The translations under genes were made by a program, and so were the position numbers. From NCBI GenBank assembly GCA_902475375.1, contig CABRZC010000061.1, positions 1 to 12,690 on the forward strand: a stretch of 12,690 nt of DNA. The letters run 5' to 3'. This document shows positions 1 through 5,780 of the stretch, in pieces. Under the pieces are notes generated by a model. It was not told where the DNA came from. It did not search any database and saw nothing but the letters and a program-made list of their open reading frames with translations. Within the stretch, counting starts at the first letter, position 1. Every line of letters begins with the position of its first letter. This DNA is from an uncultured Collinsella sp. GTDB lineage: Bacteria; Actinomycetota; Coriobacteriia; Coriobacteriales; Coriobacteriaceae.

Positions 1-264
1 TTTCGGACAGTCCTGGCTCACGACGGAGGCGCCACTGGCGCCTCCTGTTCGTGCGGAACTCATATCGAGCAAAGGTCCGGGGCCTCGCTACAGGGCAGCC
101 AAGTTGATGTAGCTGAGATGCAGCGCGCAGTCTGCTCACTCCTCGAAGTTCTTAGCGGAAATAAGTCGAGTTGCAGCTGCGATTTACTTGCGATGGTGGT
201 TGAGCCGCAACCCAGTTTTTATTGGACCTCGAACCCTATGCTCGATGTTCGCTTCGTTCATTGA
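1..264 (+). CDS. Unrecognised open frame cut by the left edge (doubtful)
   Basis: Frame 1 is open for 87 codons from the first base of the window to a TGA at 262-264, ending in the residues MLDVRFVH. I do not recognise the product. The translation is rich in Ser and Cys and shows no familiar motif, membrane segment or domain. It is not the usual C-terminus of NrdD, the protein one would expect before nrdG. A chance open frame of this length is possible in DNA of this base composition. In favour of a real gene, if the insertion-like segment at 271-368 is removed, the TGA would lie only a few bases before the nrdG ATG, a typical operon spacing. Against it, two hairpins (25-45 and 198-212) lie inside the frame, and the second is followed by a T run. 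It may be a decayed gene end or non-coding. Confidence 0.22.
   Translation, partial: FRTVLAHDGGATGASCSCGTHIEQRSGASLQGSQVDVAEMQRAVCSLLEVLSGNKSSCSCDLLAMVVEPQPSFYWTSNPMLDVRFVH
25..45. repeat. Perfect 9-bp hairpin
   Basis: GGAGGCGCC (25-33) and GGCGCCTCC (37-45) form a perfect stem with an ACT loop. No T run follows on either strand, so it is not a clear intrinsic terminator. It could end an upstream transcript or be a structured part of the doubtful open frame that covers it. Confidence 0.5.
198..220 (+). terminator. Weak terminator-like hairpin upstream of nrdG
   Basis: GGTTG (198-202) and CAACC (208-212) pair around an AGCCG loop, followed after CAG by a run of five T (216-220). The stem is short, and the three bases between stem and T run are unfavourable, so it would be a weak intrinsic terminator for whatever gene lies to the left of the window. 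Confidence 0.3.
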
Positions 265-270
265 GTTACC

Positions 271-368
271 CTTTGCATGAGGCCGGGACATATCGTCCCG
301 CCCGCAGTTTCGCAGGCCGCAGGCCGAGAATGTTTGAGGACGGGATGATATGTCCCGGCCTCCCGGGA
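271..368. mobile_element. MITE/REP-like insertion segment with 22-bp inverted repeats
   Basis: Two 22-bp arms, 279-300 and 341-362, are inverted copies of each other with one mismatch, which becomes a G-U pair in + strand RNA. They enclose a 40-bp core containing the tandem 7-mer CGCAGGC twice (311-324). The 98-bp segment is flanked by the direct repeat GAGTTACC at 263-270 and 369-376, as expected of an 8-bp target duplication, although the inverted repeats are not flush with the ends. It encodes nothing convincing. Its right end supplies the GGGAGA used as the nrdG ribosome site, so an insertion here would have changed nrdG translation. It could instead be a native leader hairpin. The element type is inference. 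Confidence 0.5.
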
Positions 369-377
369 GAGTTACCT

Positions 378-959
378 ATGAACTACGCGAACATTAAGTA
401 TTTCGACATTGCTGATGGAGAAGGCGTTCGTACTTCTCTGTTTGTAAGCGGGTGCCGTCGTGGGTGCAAGAATTGCTTTAACTCTGTTGCGTGGGACTTT
501 GCTGCGGGTGAGCCGTTCGATCGTGCCGTCGAGGACAAGATTATCAAGAGTCTCGATCATCCCTTTATCGATGGTCTGACGATTCTGGGCGGCGAGCCCA
601 TGGAGCCCGAGAATCAGGCGGGGCTCGTTGAGTTTGTCGAGCGTGTTCGCGCGGCCTATCCAGTGGGGTCGGGGAAGACCATTTGGTGCTTTACCGGTGA
701 CGTGCTCGAGGAGCTTATGCCGGGTGGTCGTCATCATACCGAGGTGACGGACCGCATCTTTGCCTGCCTCGACATGTTGGTGGACGGCCCGTTTGTTCAG
801 GACCTGTACGATATCACGCTGCGCTTTAGGGGCTCGAGCAACCAGCGCGTGATCGATATGAACGCTACGCGCGCCCGTGCTGAGCGCGAGGGCGTTGCGC
901 TTTGTGATGCGGTTGAACTTTGGCGCGATGATCCGGTCTATTCGACCCATACTATGTAG
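378..959 (+). CDS. nrdG: Anaerobic ribonucleoside-triphosphate reductase activating protein (radical SAM)
   Basis: This is a 193-residue protein of normal NrdG length. In this family the enzyme uses a [4Fe-4S] cluster and S-adenosylmethionine to generate the glycyl radical on NrdD, the oxygen-sensitive class III ribonucleotide reductase, in the cytoplasm. The radical SAM cysteines are C26, C30 and C33 (CRRGCKNC); GGEP at 71-74 is the SAM-binding motif, and DGPF (136-139) and RGSSNQR (151-157) are typical NrdG signatures. The frame is open upstream to 222, but the family begins at MNYANIKYFD, and the ATG at 378 follows GGGAGAG (365-371) at good spacing. nrdD itself is not in the window; it would be expected nearby. 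The product implies anaerobic dNTP synthesis. folE begins 66 bases downstream on the same strand, so co-transcription is possible. Confidence 0.95.
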   Translation: MNYANIKYFDIADGEGVRTSLFVSGCRRGCKNCFNSVAWDFAAGEPFDRAVEDKIIKSLDHPFIDGLTILGGEPMEPENQAGLVEFVERVRAAYPVGSGKTIWCFTGDVLEELMPGGRHHTEVTDRIFACLDMLVDGPFVQDLYDITLRFRGSSNQRVIDMNATRARAEREGVALCDAVELWRDDPVYSTHTM

Positions 960-1025
960 CTTGTGGTCGATGCCGGAGGGCGTGGTACCATAGCGCGAAC
1001 GTGAAATCGGAAAAGTGAGGCCCAG

Positions 1026-1583
1026 ATGGTCGATCAGGAAAAAGTCGAGGCCGCCATTAAGCTGTTGCTTGAGGGCATAGGCGAGGACCCAACTCGTGAG
1101 GGCCTGCTGGAGACGCCGGCACGCGTCGCCCGTATGTATGGCGAGATTGCCGGCGGCATGGACCAGAGCGCCGAGGAGCACCTGTCCAAAACTTTTGCTG
1201 TCGCTTCGAACGATTTGGTTATCGAGCGCGACATCACGTTTTACTCGCTGTGCGAACACCATTTGCTGCCGTTTTACGGCAAGGCTGCGATCGGCTATAT
1301 CCCTAACGGTCGCGTGGCGGGTCTGTCTAAGCTCGCTCGCACGGTTGAGGTCTATGCCCGTCGCCTGCAGCTGCAGGAGCAGCTGTGTGCACAGGTTGCC
1401 GATGCCCTCATGGAATATCTTGCCCCCCAAGGGGCAATCGTGCTGATGGAAGCCGAGCATATGTGCATGACCATGCGCGGCGTGCAAAAGCCCGGTACCA
1501 AGACCGTGACGCTCGCTCGCCGCGGTGTCTTTGAGACCGATCCATCGCTCGAGGAGCGATTCTTTAGGATGCTGGGCTGCTAA
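1026..1583 (+). CDS. folE: GTP cyclohydrolase I
   Basis: This 185-residue enzyme converts GTP to 7,8-dihydroneopterin triphosphate plus formate, the first step of folate synthesis. The zinc ligands of type IA enzymes are all present: C76 and H79 in CEHHLLPF, and C147 in EHMCMTMRGVQ. The catalytic histidines equivalent to E. coli His112 and His179 are H78 and H145. The N-terminal block EGIGEDPTREGLLETPARV is the usual family start. The ATG at 1026 has GTGAGG (1015-1020) five bases upstream. The HD-domain hydrolase begins one base after the folE stop (TAAC then ATG), so the two are probably translationally coupled. folB follows further down, giving a small pterin operon. Confidence 0.97.
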   Translation: MVDQEKVEAAIKLLLEGIGEDPTREGLLETPARVARMYGEIAGGMDQSAEEHLSKTFAVASNDLVIERDITFYSLCEHHLLPFYGKAAIGYIPNGRVAGLSKLARTVEVYARRLQLQEQLCAQVADALMEYLAPQGAIVLMEAEHMCMTMRGVQKPGTKTVTLARRGVFETDPSLEERFFRMLGC

Positions 1584-1584
1584 C

Positions 1585-2166
1585 ATGAGGGTCGTCAACG
1601 ACTTTGCATCGAAGACCGATGAGGGGACGTCGCGTCGCGGCTTTATGGCTTCGGGCCTGACTCCCTTTGGCGCCATGCCTCGCATTGATTACATTTGTGC
1701 CAACGGGCTGTTCCGGCGGCACCTGGGCAACATTGCACAGTTGGAATCGGGGCGCATCTTTTGCCGCCACGGTATTGACCATCTGCTGGATGTCGCGCGC
1801 ATTATGTGGATTAAGAATCTTGAGGAACAGCTCGAATTTGACCGCGAGGTCATCTATGCCACGGCACTTCTCCACGATATCGGCAAAGATGAACAGTATG
1901 AATCGGGTATATCCCATGATGTTGCAAGCGAACGCGTCGCTGATGCGATTCTCGGCGGCATGCCCGATGACGTGGCGTTTGAGCCGGTCGATGCCGCAGC
2001 CATTAAGACGGCCATTCTGGGCCATCGAAAGCTGCGCGTGAACAGCCAACCGCTTGAGCGCCTGCTCTATGCAGCTGACAAAGCGTCGCGCGCCTGCTTT
2101 GCATGCCCCGCGCGCAATGCTTGCAACTGGAGCGATGATAAAAAGAACCTGTCGATTCGCGTGTAG
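1585..2166 (+). CDS. HD-domain metal-dependent phosphohydrolase in the folate operon
   Basis: A 193-residue cytoplasmic protein with a complete HD signature: H66 at the start of the first helix, H97-D98 in LLHDIGK, H111-D112 in SHDV, and D165 in YAADKAS. The last 25 residues carry a cysteine cluster C171-x2-C174-x5-C180 followed by NWSDDKKN, which may bind metal. HD enzymes hydrolyse phosphomonoesters, phosphodiesters or nucleotides; the substrate here cannot be read from sequence. Its place between folE and folB suggests a role in pterin metabolism, perhaps removal of phosphates from dihydroneopterin triphosphate, which is inference. The start at 1585, one base after the folE stop, fits coupling but lacks a clear ribosome site; ATG at 1675 (MPRIDYICANG) is an alternative that would drop 30 poorly conserved-looking residues. 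Confidence 0.85.
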   Translation: MRVVNDFASKTDEGTSRRGFMASGLTPFGAMPRIDYICANGLFRRHLGNIAQLESGRIFCRHGIDHLLDVARIMWIKNLEEQLEFDREVIYATALLHDIGKDEQYESGISHDVASERVADAILGGMPDDVAFEPVDAAAIKTAILGHRKLRVNSQPLERLLYAADKASRACFACPARNACNWSDDKKNLSIRV

Positions 2167-2209
2167 TCGGTATGCGCGGTCGGGGTTCTGAACGAAGGAG
2201 ACGATCGCG

Positions 2210-2695
2210 ATGACTAACAAAAAGCTGCCCGAGAATGCAACCAAGACCGAGGGTGCCGAGCTCGCCCGTCGTGGCAGGGGCGAGATTTCCGCCGCAACGG
2301 CGGTGCCTCATGTGAGCTATGACGACCTGCGCCATGCCGACCGCATTACTATCGACGGTCTCGAGGTCTTTGCCAACCACGGCGTGTATCCCGAGGAGAA
2401 CGCCCTGGGGCAGAAGTTTGTCGTGTCCTTGGTGCTCTATGCCGACCTGCGCACGGCAGGGGAGCACGATAACCTTGATGCCTCGATTGATTACGGCTCG
2501 GTGTGCCACGATGTCGACGGCTATCTGCGCGAGCATACGTTTAAGCTCATCGAGGCTGCAGCCGAGGGTGTGGCCCAGATGCTGCTACGTCGTTATCCCT
2601 TGCTGCTTGGCGTGCGTGTTAAGCTCGATAAGCCTTGGGCGCCCGTCGGTCTTCCCCTGGCAAGCTGTGGCGTCGAGATCGAGCGCGTGCGCTAG
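2210..2695 (+). CDS. folB: Dihydroneopterin aldolase with N-terminal extension
   Basis: FolB cleaves 7,8-dihydroneopterin to 6-hydroxymethyl-7,8-dihydropterin and glycolaldehyde. The aldolase core starts near residue 46 (ITIDGLEVFANHGVYPEE). Residues matching the S. aureus active site are E63 (PEENALGQ), Y95 (IDYGSV), E115 (KLIEAAAE) and K141 (KLDKPWAPV). The protein has 161 residues against about 120 for the family; the excess is a charged N-terminal stretch of about 44 residues with no recognised motif. The ATG at 2210 is well supported by AAGGAG (2195-2200), nine bases upstream, so the extension looks translated. It lies 43 bases after the HD gene in the same direction. folP and folK, which often accompany these genes, are absent. 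The next gene is convergent, with only six bases between stop codons. Confidence 0.93.
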   Translation: MTNKKLPENATKTEGAELARRGRGEISAATAVPHVSYDDLRHADRITIDGLEVFANHGVYPEENALGQKFVVSLVLYADLRTAGEHDNLDASIDYGSVCHDVDGYLREHTFKLIEAAAEGVAQMLLRRYPLLLGVRVKLDKPWAPVGLPLASCGVEIERVR

Positions 2696-2701
2696 CTGAC
2701 G

Positions 2702-3478
2702 CTAAAGCTCGTTGGCGGGCGGTTTTTTGAGTCGCTGCGACAGAGCTCTATTGTTGGGGCAGTACGTGTCGAGCAGGGCGTGAAACCGCTGATTGTGGCT
2801 TGGCTCGAGCAAGTGGACGAGCTCGTGGGCGACAACCATGTCGAGGCATTCGACGGGGTAGCCGGCAAGTTCTCGTGCGATGCGAATGGCGCCGGATTTG
2901 GGCGTGCACGAGCCCCAACGCGTTTTCATGCTGCGTACGGAAACGCGGGAAACGGAGACGCCCATTGCGATTTCGTACGCGTGCAAAATATCGCGCAGCG
3001 CCGATGTGACCTCGGACGTATAGAGCTGGTCGATGTGGGCTTGGAGCTCGTCGGACGTTAGACCGTCGAGGATTGCGAGCCGCTTGGCCTGTGGGCGTTC
3101 GTTCGACTTGTCGGCACCCATAAAACTTGCGAAGGTGGCCTGCTGGGGTCGCGGTGCGGGTGACGCAAAGTTGTGGTCGAGTGCGTCCTGTACCGTGATG
3201 GGCATGCCCCAAAGCGCAATGATGGACGAGGGGCTGAGTGGCTCTCGTGACGTTGCCTGACGTTGCTCACGCTGGGCAAGTCGGCCGATAATCCAGGCGT
3301 TGTTGCGCTTCACAAACGCTTCGATACGCTCGCGGCTGGCGCCGAGCGGTGCGCTGGCGTGGACCTCACCGCTCGATGTGACGCGTAAGTTGAGGTTCTT
3401 GACGCGCTTTTTGGTAACGACGACGGGGATGGGCGTCCCATCCGGTCGGGATACGGAAATCGTAAACTGCTGCGTCAA
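2702..3478 (-). CDS. YgjP-like (DUF45) zinc metallohydrolase
   Basis: A 258-residue protein of the YgjP/DUF45 family, a group of predicted zinc peptidases related to SprT and WLM proteins whose substrate is generally unknown. It has the family pair of motifs: TRWGSC (186-191) and HELVH (218-222), with a third likely ligand at H228 in PSHNQRFH. The N-terminal half begins with a beta-rich segment (KKRVKNLNLRV) typical of the family. A longer frame is open up to a TTG at 3541, but that start would lie at the hairpin at 3501-3536. I prefer TTG at 3478, preceded by GAAGGA with six-base spacing. It lies downstream of the dipeptidase on the same strand, so both could be in one transcript. No signal peptide is seen. 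Confidence 0.88.
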   Translation of the reverse strand: MTQQFTISVSRPDGTPIPVVVTKKRVKNLNLRVTSSGEVHASAPLGASRERIEAFVKRNNAWIIGRLAQREQRQATSREPLSPSSIIALWGMPITVQDALDHNFASPAPRPQQATFASFMGADKSNERPQAKRLAILDGLTSDELQAHIDQLYTSEVTSALRDILHAYEIAMGVSVSRVSVRSMKTRWGSCTPKSGAIRIARELAGYPVECLDMVVAHELVHLLEPSHNQRFHALLDTYCPNNRALSQRLKKPPANEL

Positions 3479-3500
3479 AAGCGGTCCTTCAGATTGGGGA

Positions 3501-3536
3501 CGGGCCGGCATGTCGACCGTTCGGCATGCCGGCCCG
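3501..3536. repeat. Strong stem-loop between dipeptidase and YgjP-like genes
   Basis: CGGGCCGGCATG (3501-3512) and its exact complement (3525-3536) form a 12-bp stem. The loop continues pairing through CGA/TCG to a CCGT tetraloop, giving 16 positions with one T-G pair. It occupies the 74-bp gap between the dipeptidase stop (3553) and the preferred start of the next gene (3478). Neither side has a T run, so it may be a processing or attenuation site or a Rho-independent terminator without tail. It also argues against the upstream TTG start of the YgjP-like gene. Confidence 0.6.
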
Positions 3537-3552
3537 CTCAAGGGATGTGAAA

Positions 3553-4566
3553 TTAATAACGCTCAAAGAAGGCAAGCGCGTTGTCGCTGCAGAGCTTTTG
3601 CATCACGGTCTTGCCAAAATGCTTGGAGAGCATGTTCTGGAACTTGGGCATCTTGCTGGCATCGGAGAGGAAAGCGGGTACCGTGGCACCGTCCCAGTCG
3701 CCGCCGAGCGCGATGGCATCTTCGCCGCCCAGGTCGAGCCAGTGCTCGATATGTGCCGCCAGCTGGTCGAAGGTGACGTCTGCGGCGGTCTCGTCGGTTG
3801 CGTCGTTGGAAAGGAACTTGCTGCAGTAGTTGAGGCCGACGATACCGCCCATGTCGCGAATGGTGCGGAACTGGTCGTCGGTGAGGTTGCGCTTGACGCC
3901 GCAAACCGCACGGGAGTTGGAGTGGCTTGCGACGAAGGGGCGCGTGGCGTGGGCGACAACCTCGTCAAAGCACTCATCGTTGAGGTGGGAGACGTCGAGT
4001 ACCATGCCGGCGTGCTCCATCTGCGTAAGTGCCTCGATGCCGGCGGCGGTGAGGCCGGCGTGGGTGTCGTGGCCGCTCGCGAGCGGTCCCTGCGCGTTCC
4101 AGCTGAGTGACGACATAAGCACGCCCAAGCTCTTGAGCACCTCGATCAGCGCGGGGTCCTCGGCAAAGAACGTGGCGTTTTCGATGGTGTGGATGCAGGC
4201 GACCTTGCCGTCTTTGAGCGCAGGGCGAATATCAGCGGCGCTGCGCACGTTGACCATGCGGTCGTGGTTGAGCATTGCCTGGCCGCTCATATGCGCCATG
4301 ATCTGCGCCTGGAAGCGCGCGGCGTGGGCGGTGGGAATCTCGTCGGGGACAAACGTAGCGAAGCACTGCGCCCACGGCGTGTTGCCGATCTTTGCGAGCG
4401 AGATGGCGCAGGCGTTGCCCTCAATAAGGTCGAAATCCTGCGGATGCGTTTCGTCGCCGGGGAAATAACCGTCGGTGCCGGCGGTAAAGCGCAGGTCAAG
4501 ATCGAGTGTGGCCCAGCCGATACGGTCGGCGGTGTCGCAGTGTAGGTCAAATACGGGATATGCCAT
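3553..4566 (-). CDS. Membrane dipeptidase family (renal dipeptidase-like, peptidase M19)
   Basis: A 337-residue zinc dipeptidase of family M19, which hydrolyses dipeptides and sometimes D-amino-acid-containing or beta-lactam substrates. Metal ligands are visible in order: H9 and D11 (DLHCDT), bridging E129 (HTIENATFF), H194 (DVSHLND) and H215 (ASHSNSR), with D290 in GGDWDG. No signal peptide or transmembrane segment is present, so unlike the animal enzyme this form should be cytoplasmic. The ATG at 4566 follows GGAGG at four-base spacing; an in-frame TTG at 4596 is less likely. The gene is divergent from the slyD-type gene with 120 bases between starts. The YgjP-like metallohydrolase follows on the same strand, so two predicted zinc hydrolases are neighbours. 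Confidence 0.93.
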   Translation of the reverse strand: MAYPVFDLHCDTADRIGWATLDLDLRFTAGTDGYFPGDETHPQDFDLIEGNACAISLAKIGNTPWAQCFATFVPDEIPTAHAARFQAQIMAHMSGQAMLNHDRMVNVRSAADIRPALKDGKVACIHTIENATFFAEDPALIEVLKSLGVLMSSLSWNAQGPLASGHDTHAGLTAAGIEALTQMEHAGMVLDVSHLNDECFDEVVAHATRPFVASHSNSRAVCGVKRNLTDDQFRTIRDMGGIVGLNYCSKFLSNDATDETAADVTFDQLAAHIEHWLDLGGEDAIALGGDWDGATVPAFLSDASKMPKFQNMLSKHFGKTVMQKLCSDNALAFFERY

Positions 4567-4686
4567 GGTTCCTCCGGTTGCAGCGTTTCTTTGCAAACTG
4601 TCAATGAATTGTATGACTAGGGTATAGTTAGCGCCATATGTTCACGGCGGCCCGCGTTGTGCGCCGCCCTTATCACGGAGGTTACC
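4567..4686. promoter_or_regulatory. Divergent promoter region, dipeptidase / slyD-type gene
   Basis: This 120-bp gap must hold promoters for both divergent genes. On the + strand TATAGT (4623-4628) is a plausible -10 element without a clear -35 at the right distance. On the - strand TACAAT (4613-4608) is a plausible -10, also without a good -35. The untranslated start of the slyD-type message can form a small hairpin, GGCGGC (4646-4651) with GCCGCC (4663-4668), just before its GGAGG ribosome site (4677-4681). Confidence 0.35.
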
Positions 4687-5115
4687 ATGTCCAACCAGGG
4701 CAAGAAGGTCAAGACCCATTATCGTGGCACGCTCGATGACGGCACGCAGTTCGATAGCTCCTACGATCGCGGTGAGCCGCTGGAGTTCACCTGCGGTGCC
4801 GGTCAGATGATCAAGGGCTTCGACGCCGCCGTTATCGATATGCAGGTGGGCGAGAAGAAGTCCGTGCACATTCCTGCTGCCGATGCCTACGGCGAGCACA
4901 ACCCCGAGATGGTCCTGACCTTCCCGGCCGAGCAGGTTCCCAACATCGAGCAGATCGAGAAGGGCATGAAGCTCTTCCTGTCCACGCCGAGCGGCATGCC
5001 TGTCCCCGCTGTCGTCATCGATGTGACGTCCGAGGCCGTGACGCTCGATGCCAACCACGAGCTTGCCGGCAAGGATCTCAACTTTGATATCGAGCTCGTT
5101 GAGGTCGAGGACTAG
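4687..5115 (+). CDS. slyD: FKBP-type peptidyl-prolyl isomerase, SlyD-like
   Basis: A 142-residue protein with the SlyD layout: a split FKBP domain (residues 1-65 and about 120-142) with an inserted flap between (about 66-118). Family signatures are FDSSYDRGEPLEF, GQMIKGFDAAVIDM, AADAYGEHNPEMV and the closing LDANHELAGKDLNFDIELVEV. SlyD proteins are cytoplasmic prolyl isomerases and chaperones; E. coli SlyD also delivers nickel to hydrogenase through a His- and Cys-rich tail. That tail is absent here: the protein ends at VEVED, so metal storage by the tail is unlikely. The ATG at 4687 follows GGAGG at five-base spacing. A UreE-like gene starts three bases after its stop, which ties this isomerase to nickel handling by context only. 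Confidence 0.92.
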   Translation: MSNQGKKVKTHYRGTLDDGTQFDSSYDRGEPLEFTCGAGQMIKGFDAAVIDMQVGEKKSVHIPAADAYGEHNPEMVLTFPAEQVPNIEQIEKGMKLFLSTPSGMPVPAVVIDVTSEAVTLDANHELAGKDLNFDIELVEVED

Positions 5116-5118
5116 TTG

Positions 5119-5697
5119 ATGTCCGTGGACCTGGTGGCTACGGAGCGCTTGGGAAATCTCAACGACCCGTCCTATGAACTCCTGCTTCGTCGGGAGCTGG
5201 GTGGCGTCTTTGAGGTTGACGAGCTGCTACTCGATTGGGACCAGGCTGATGCGCGCCTGTTTGTGGGCGTGACGGAGCTGGGGCGCACGGTGAATGCCCG
5301 GCTGGATGCCACTGATGGCGAGCGTCTTGCCGACGGTGACGTGCTCGCTGTCGACCGCACGGGCACGGTGCCCGTAGCGGTTGTCGTACGCCTGCGCAGC
5401 GCCGAGGTCTATTTGGTCGAAGTCGACCGCATGGATCCGATTGTGCTCGCACATGCGTGCTGGGAGATCGGCAACATGCATGCGCCGCTCTTCCGGGGTG
5501 ACTCGGATGATTATACCGTGCGCATGTATACGCCGGTGCAACCGGTTTTGGGTCGCATGCTCCGGGGTATTGGGGGCGTTCGACTCTCGGTGGTCACACG
5601 CGAGCTCGATGCCAGTCGACGCTTTGCATCGAGCGCGGCGGATGTTGTTGTGAGTATGGCTCCAGACTTTACGATCGTAAAGAAGGCGCGCGGTTAA
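5119..5697 (+). CDS. ureE: UreE-like nickel metallochaperone, orphan
   Basis: A 192-residue protein with both UreE domains. The N-terminal part (about 38-90) carries the usual pattern: LDWDQADARLFVGVTELG, then LADGDVLAVD. The C-terminal part (about 105-165) carries ACWEIGNMHAPL and PVLGRMLRGIGG, matching the UreE motifs HLGNRHxPL and VLxxMLxxLG. H121 corresponds to the conserved dimer-interface nickel ligand (His96 in Klebsiella). The His-rich tail of some UreE proteins is missing, and the other motif histidine is replaced (WE for YH). UreE normally hands nickel to urease, but no urease structural or accessory gene is visible here. The ATG at 5119, with GAGG eight bases upstream, lies three bases after the slyD-type stop, indicating one operon. 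The true partner could be another nickel enzyme. Confidence 0.8.
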   Translation: MSVDLVATERLGNLNDPSYELLLRRELGGVFEVDELLLDWDQADARLFVGVTELGRTVNARLDATDGERLADGDVLAVDRTGTVPVAVVVRLRSAEVYLVEVDRMDPIVLAHACWEIGNMHAPLFRGDSDDYTVRMYTPVQPVLGRMLRGIGGVRLSVVTRELDASRRFASSAADVVVSMAPDFTIVKKARG

Positions 5698-5710
5698 CGT
5701 GCGTATGCGT

Positions 5711-5749
5711 AAGACGGACTTTGAGAGGCAACTATTCAAAGTCCGTCTT
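5711..5749. terminator. 14-bp perfect stem-loop after the UreE-like gene
   Basis: AAGACGGACTTTGA (5711-5724) and its exact complement (5736-5749) flank an 11-base loop, 13 bases after the UreE-like stop. The stem is long, but the tail CTTGCTGTTG is only mildly T-rich. It probably ends or protects the slyD-ureE transcript and separates it from the HAD gene, which starts at 5781. Confidence 0.6.
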
Positions 5750-5780
5750 GCTGTTGATGAAATGCTGTGGGGGAAAGCAT

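Noticed and set aside
222..377. In-frame upstream extension of nrdG to 222
   Set aside because: It would translate the inverted-repeat element; NrdG proteins begin at the residues encoded from 378, which has its own ribosome site.
372..1685. - strand open frame of 437 codons across nrdG and folE
   Set aside because: It covers two well-supported + strand genes with intact catalytic motifs; no family features are seen in its translation.
3479..3541. Longer TTG start for the YgjP-like gene at 3541
   Set aside because: The 21 added codons read through the hairpin at 3501-3536, are not family-like and lack a ribosome site; TTG 3478 has GAAGGA at ideal spacing.
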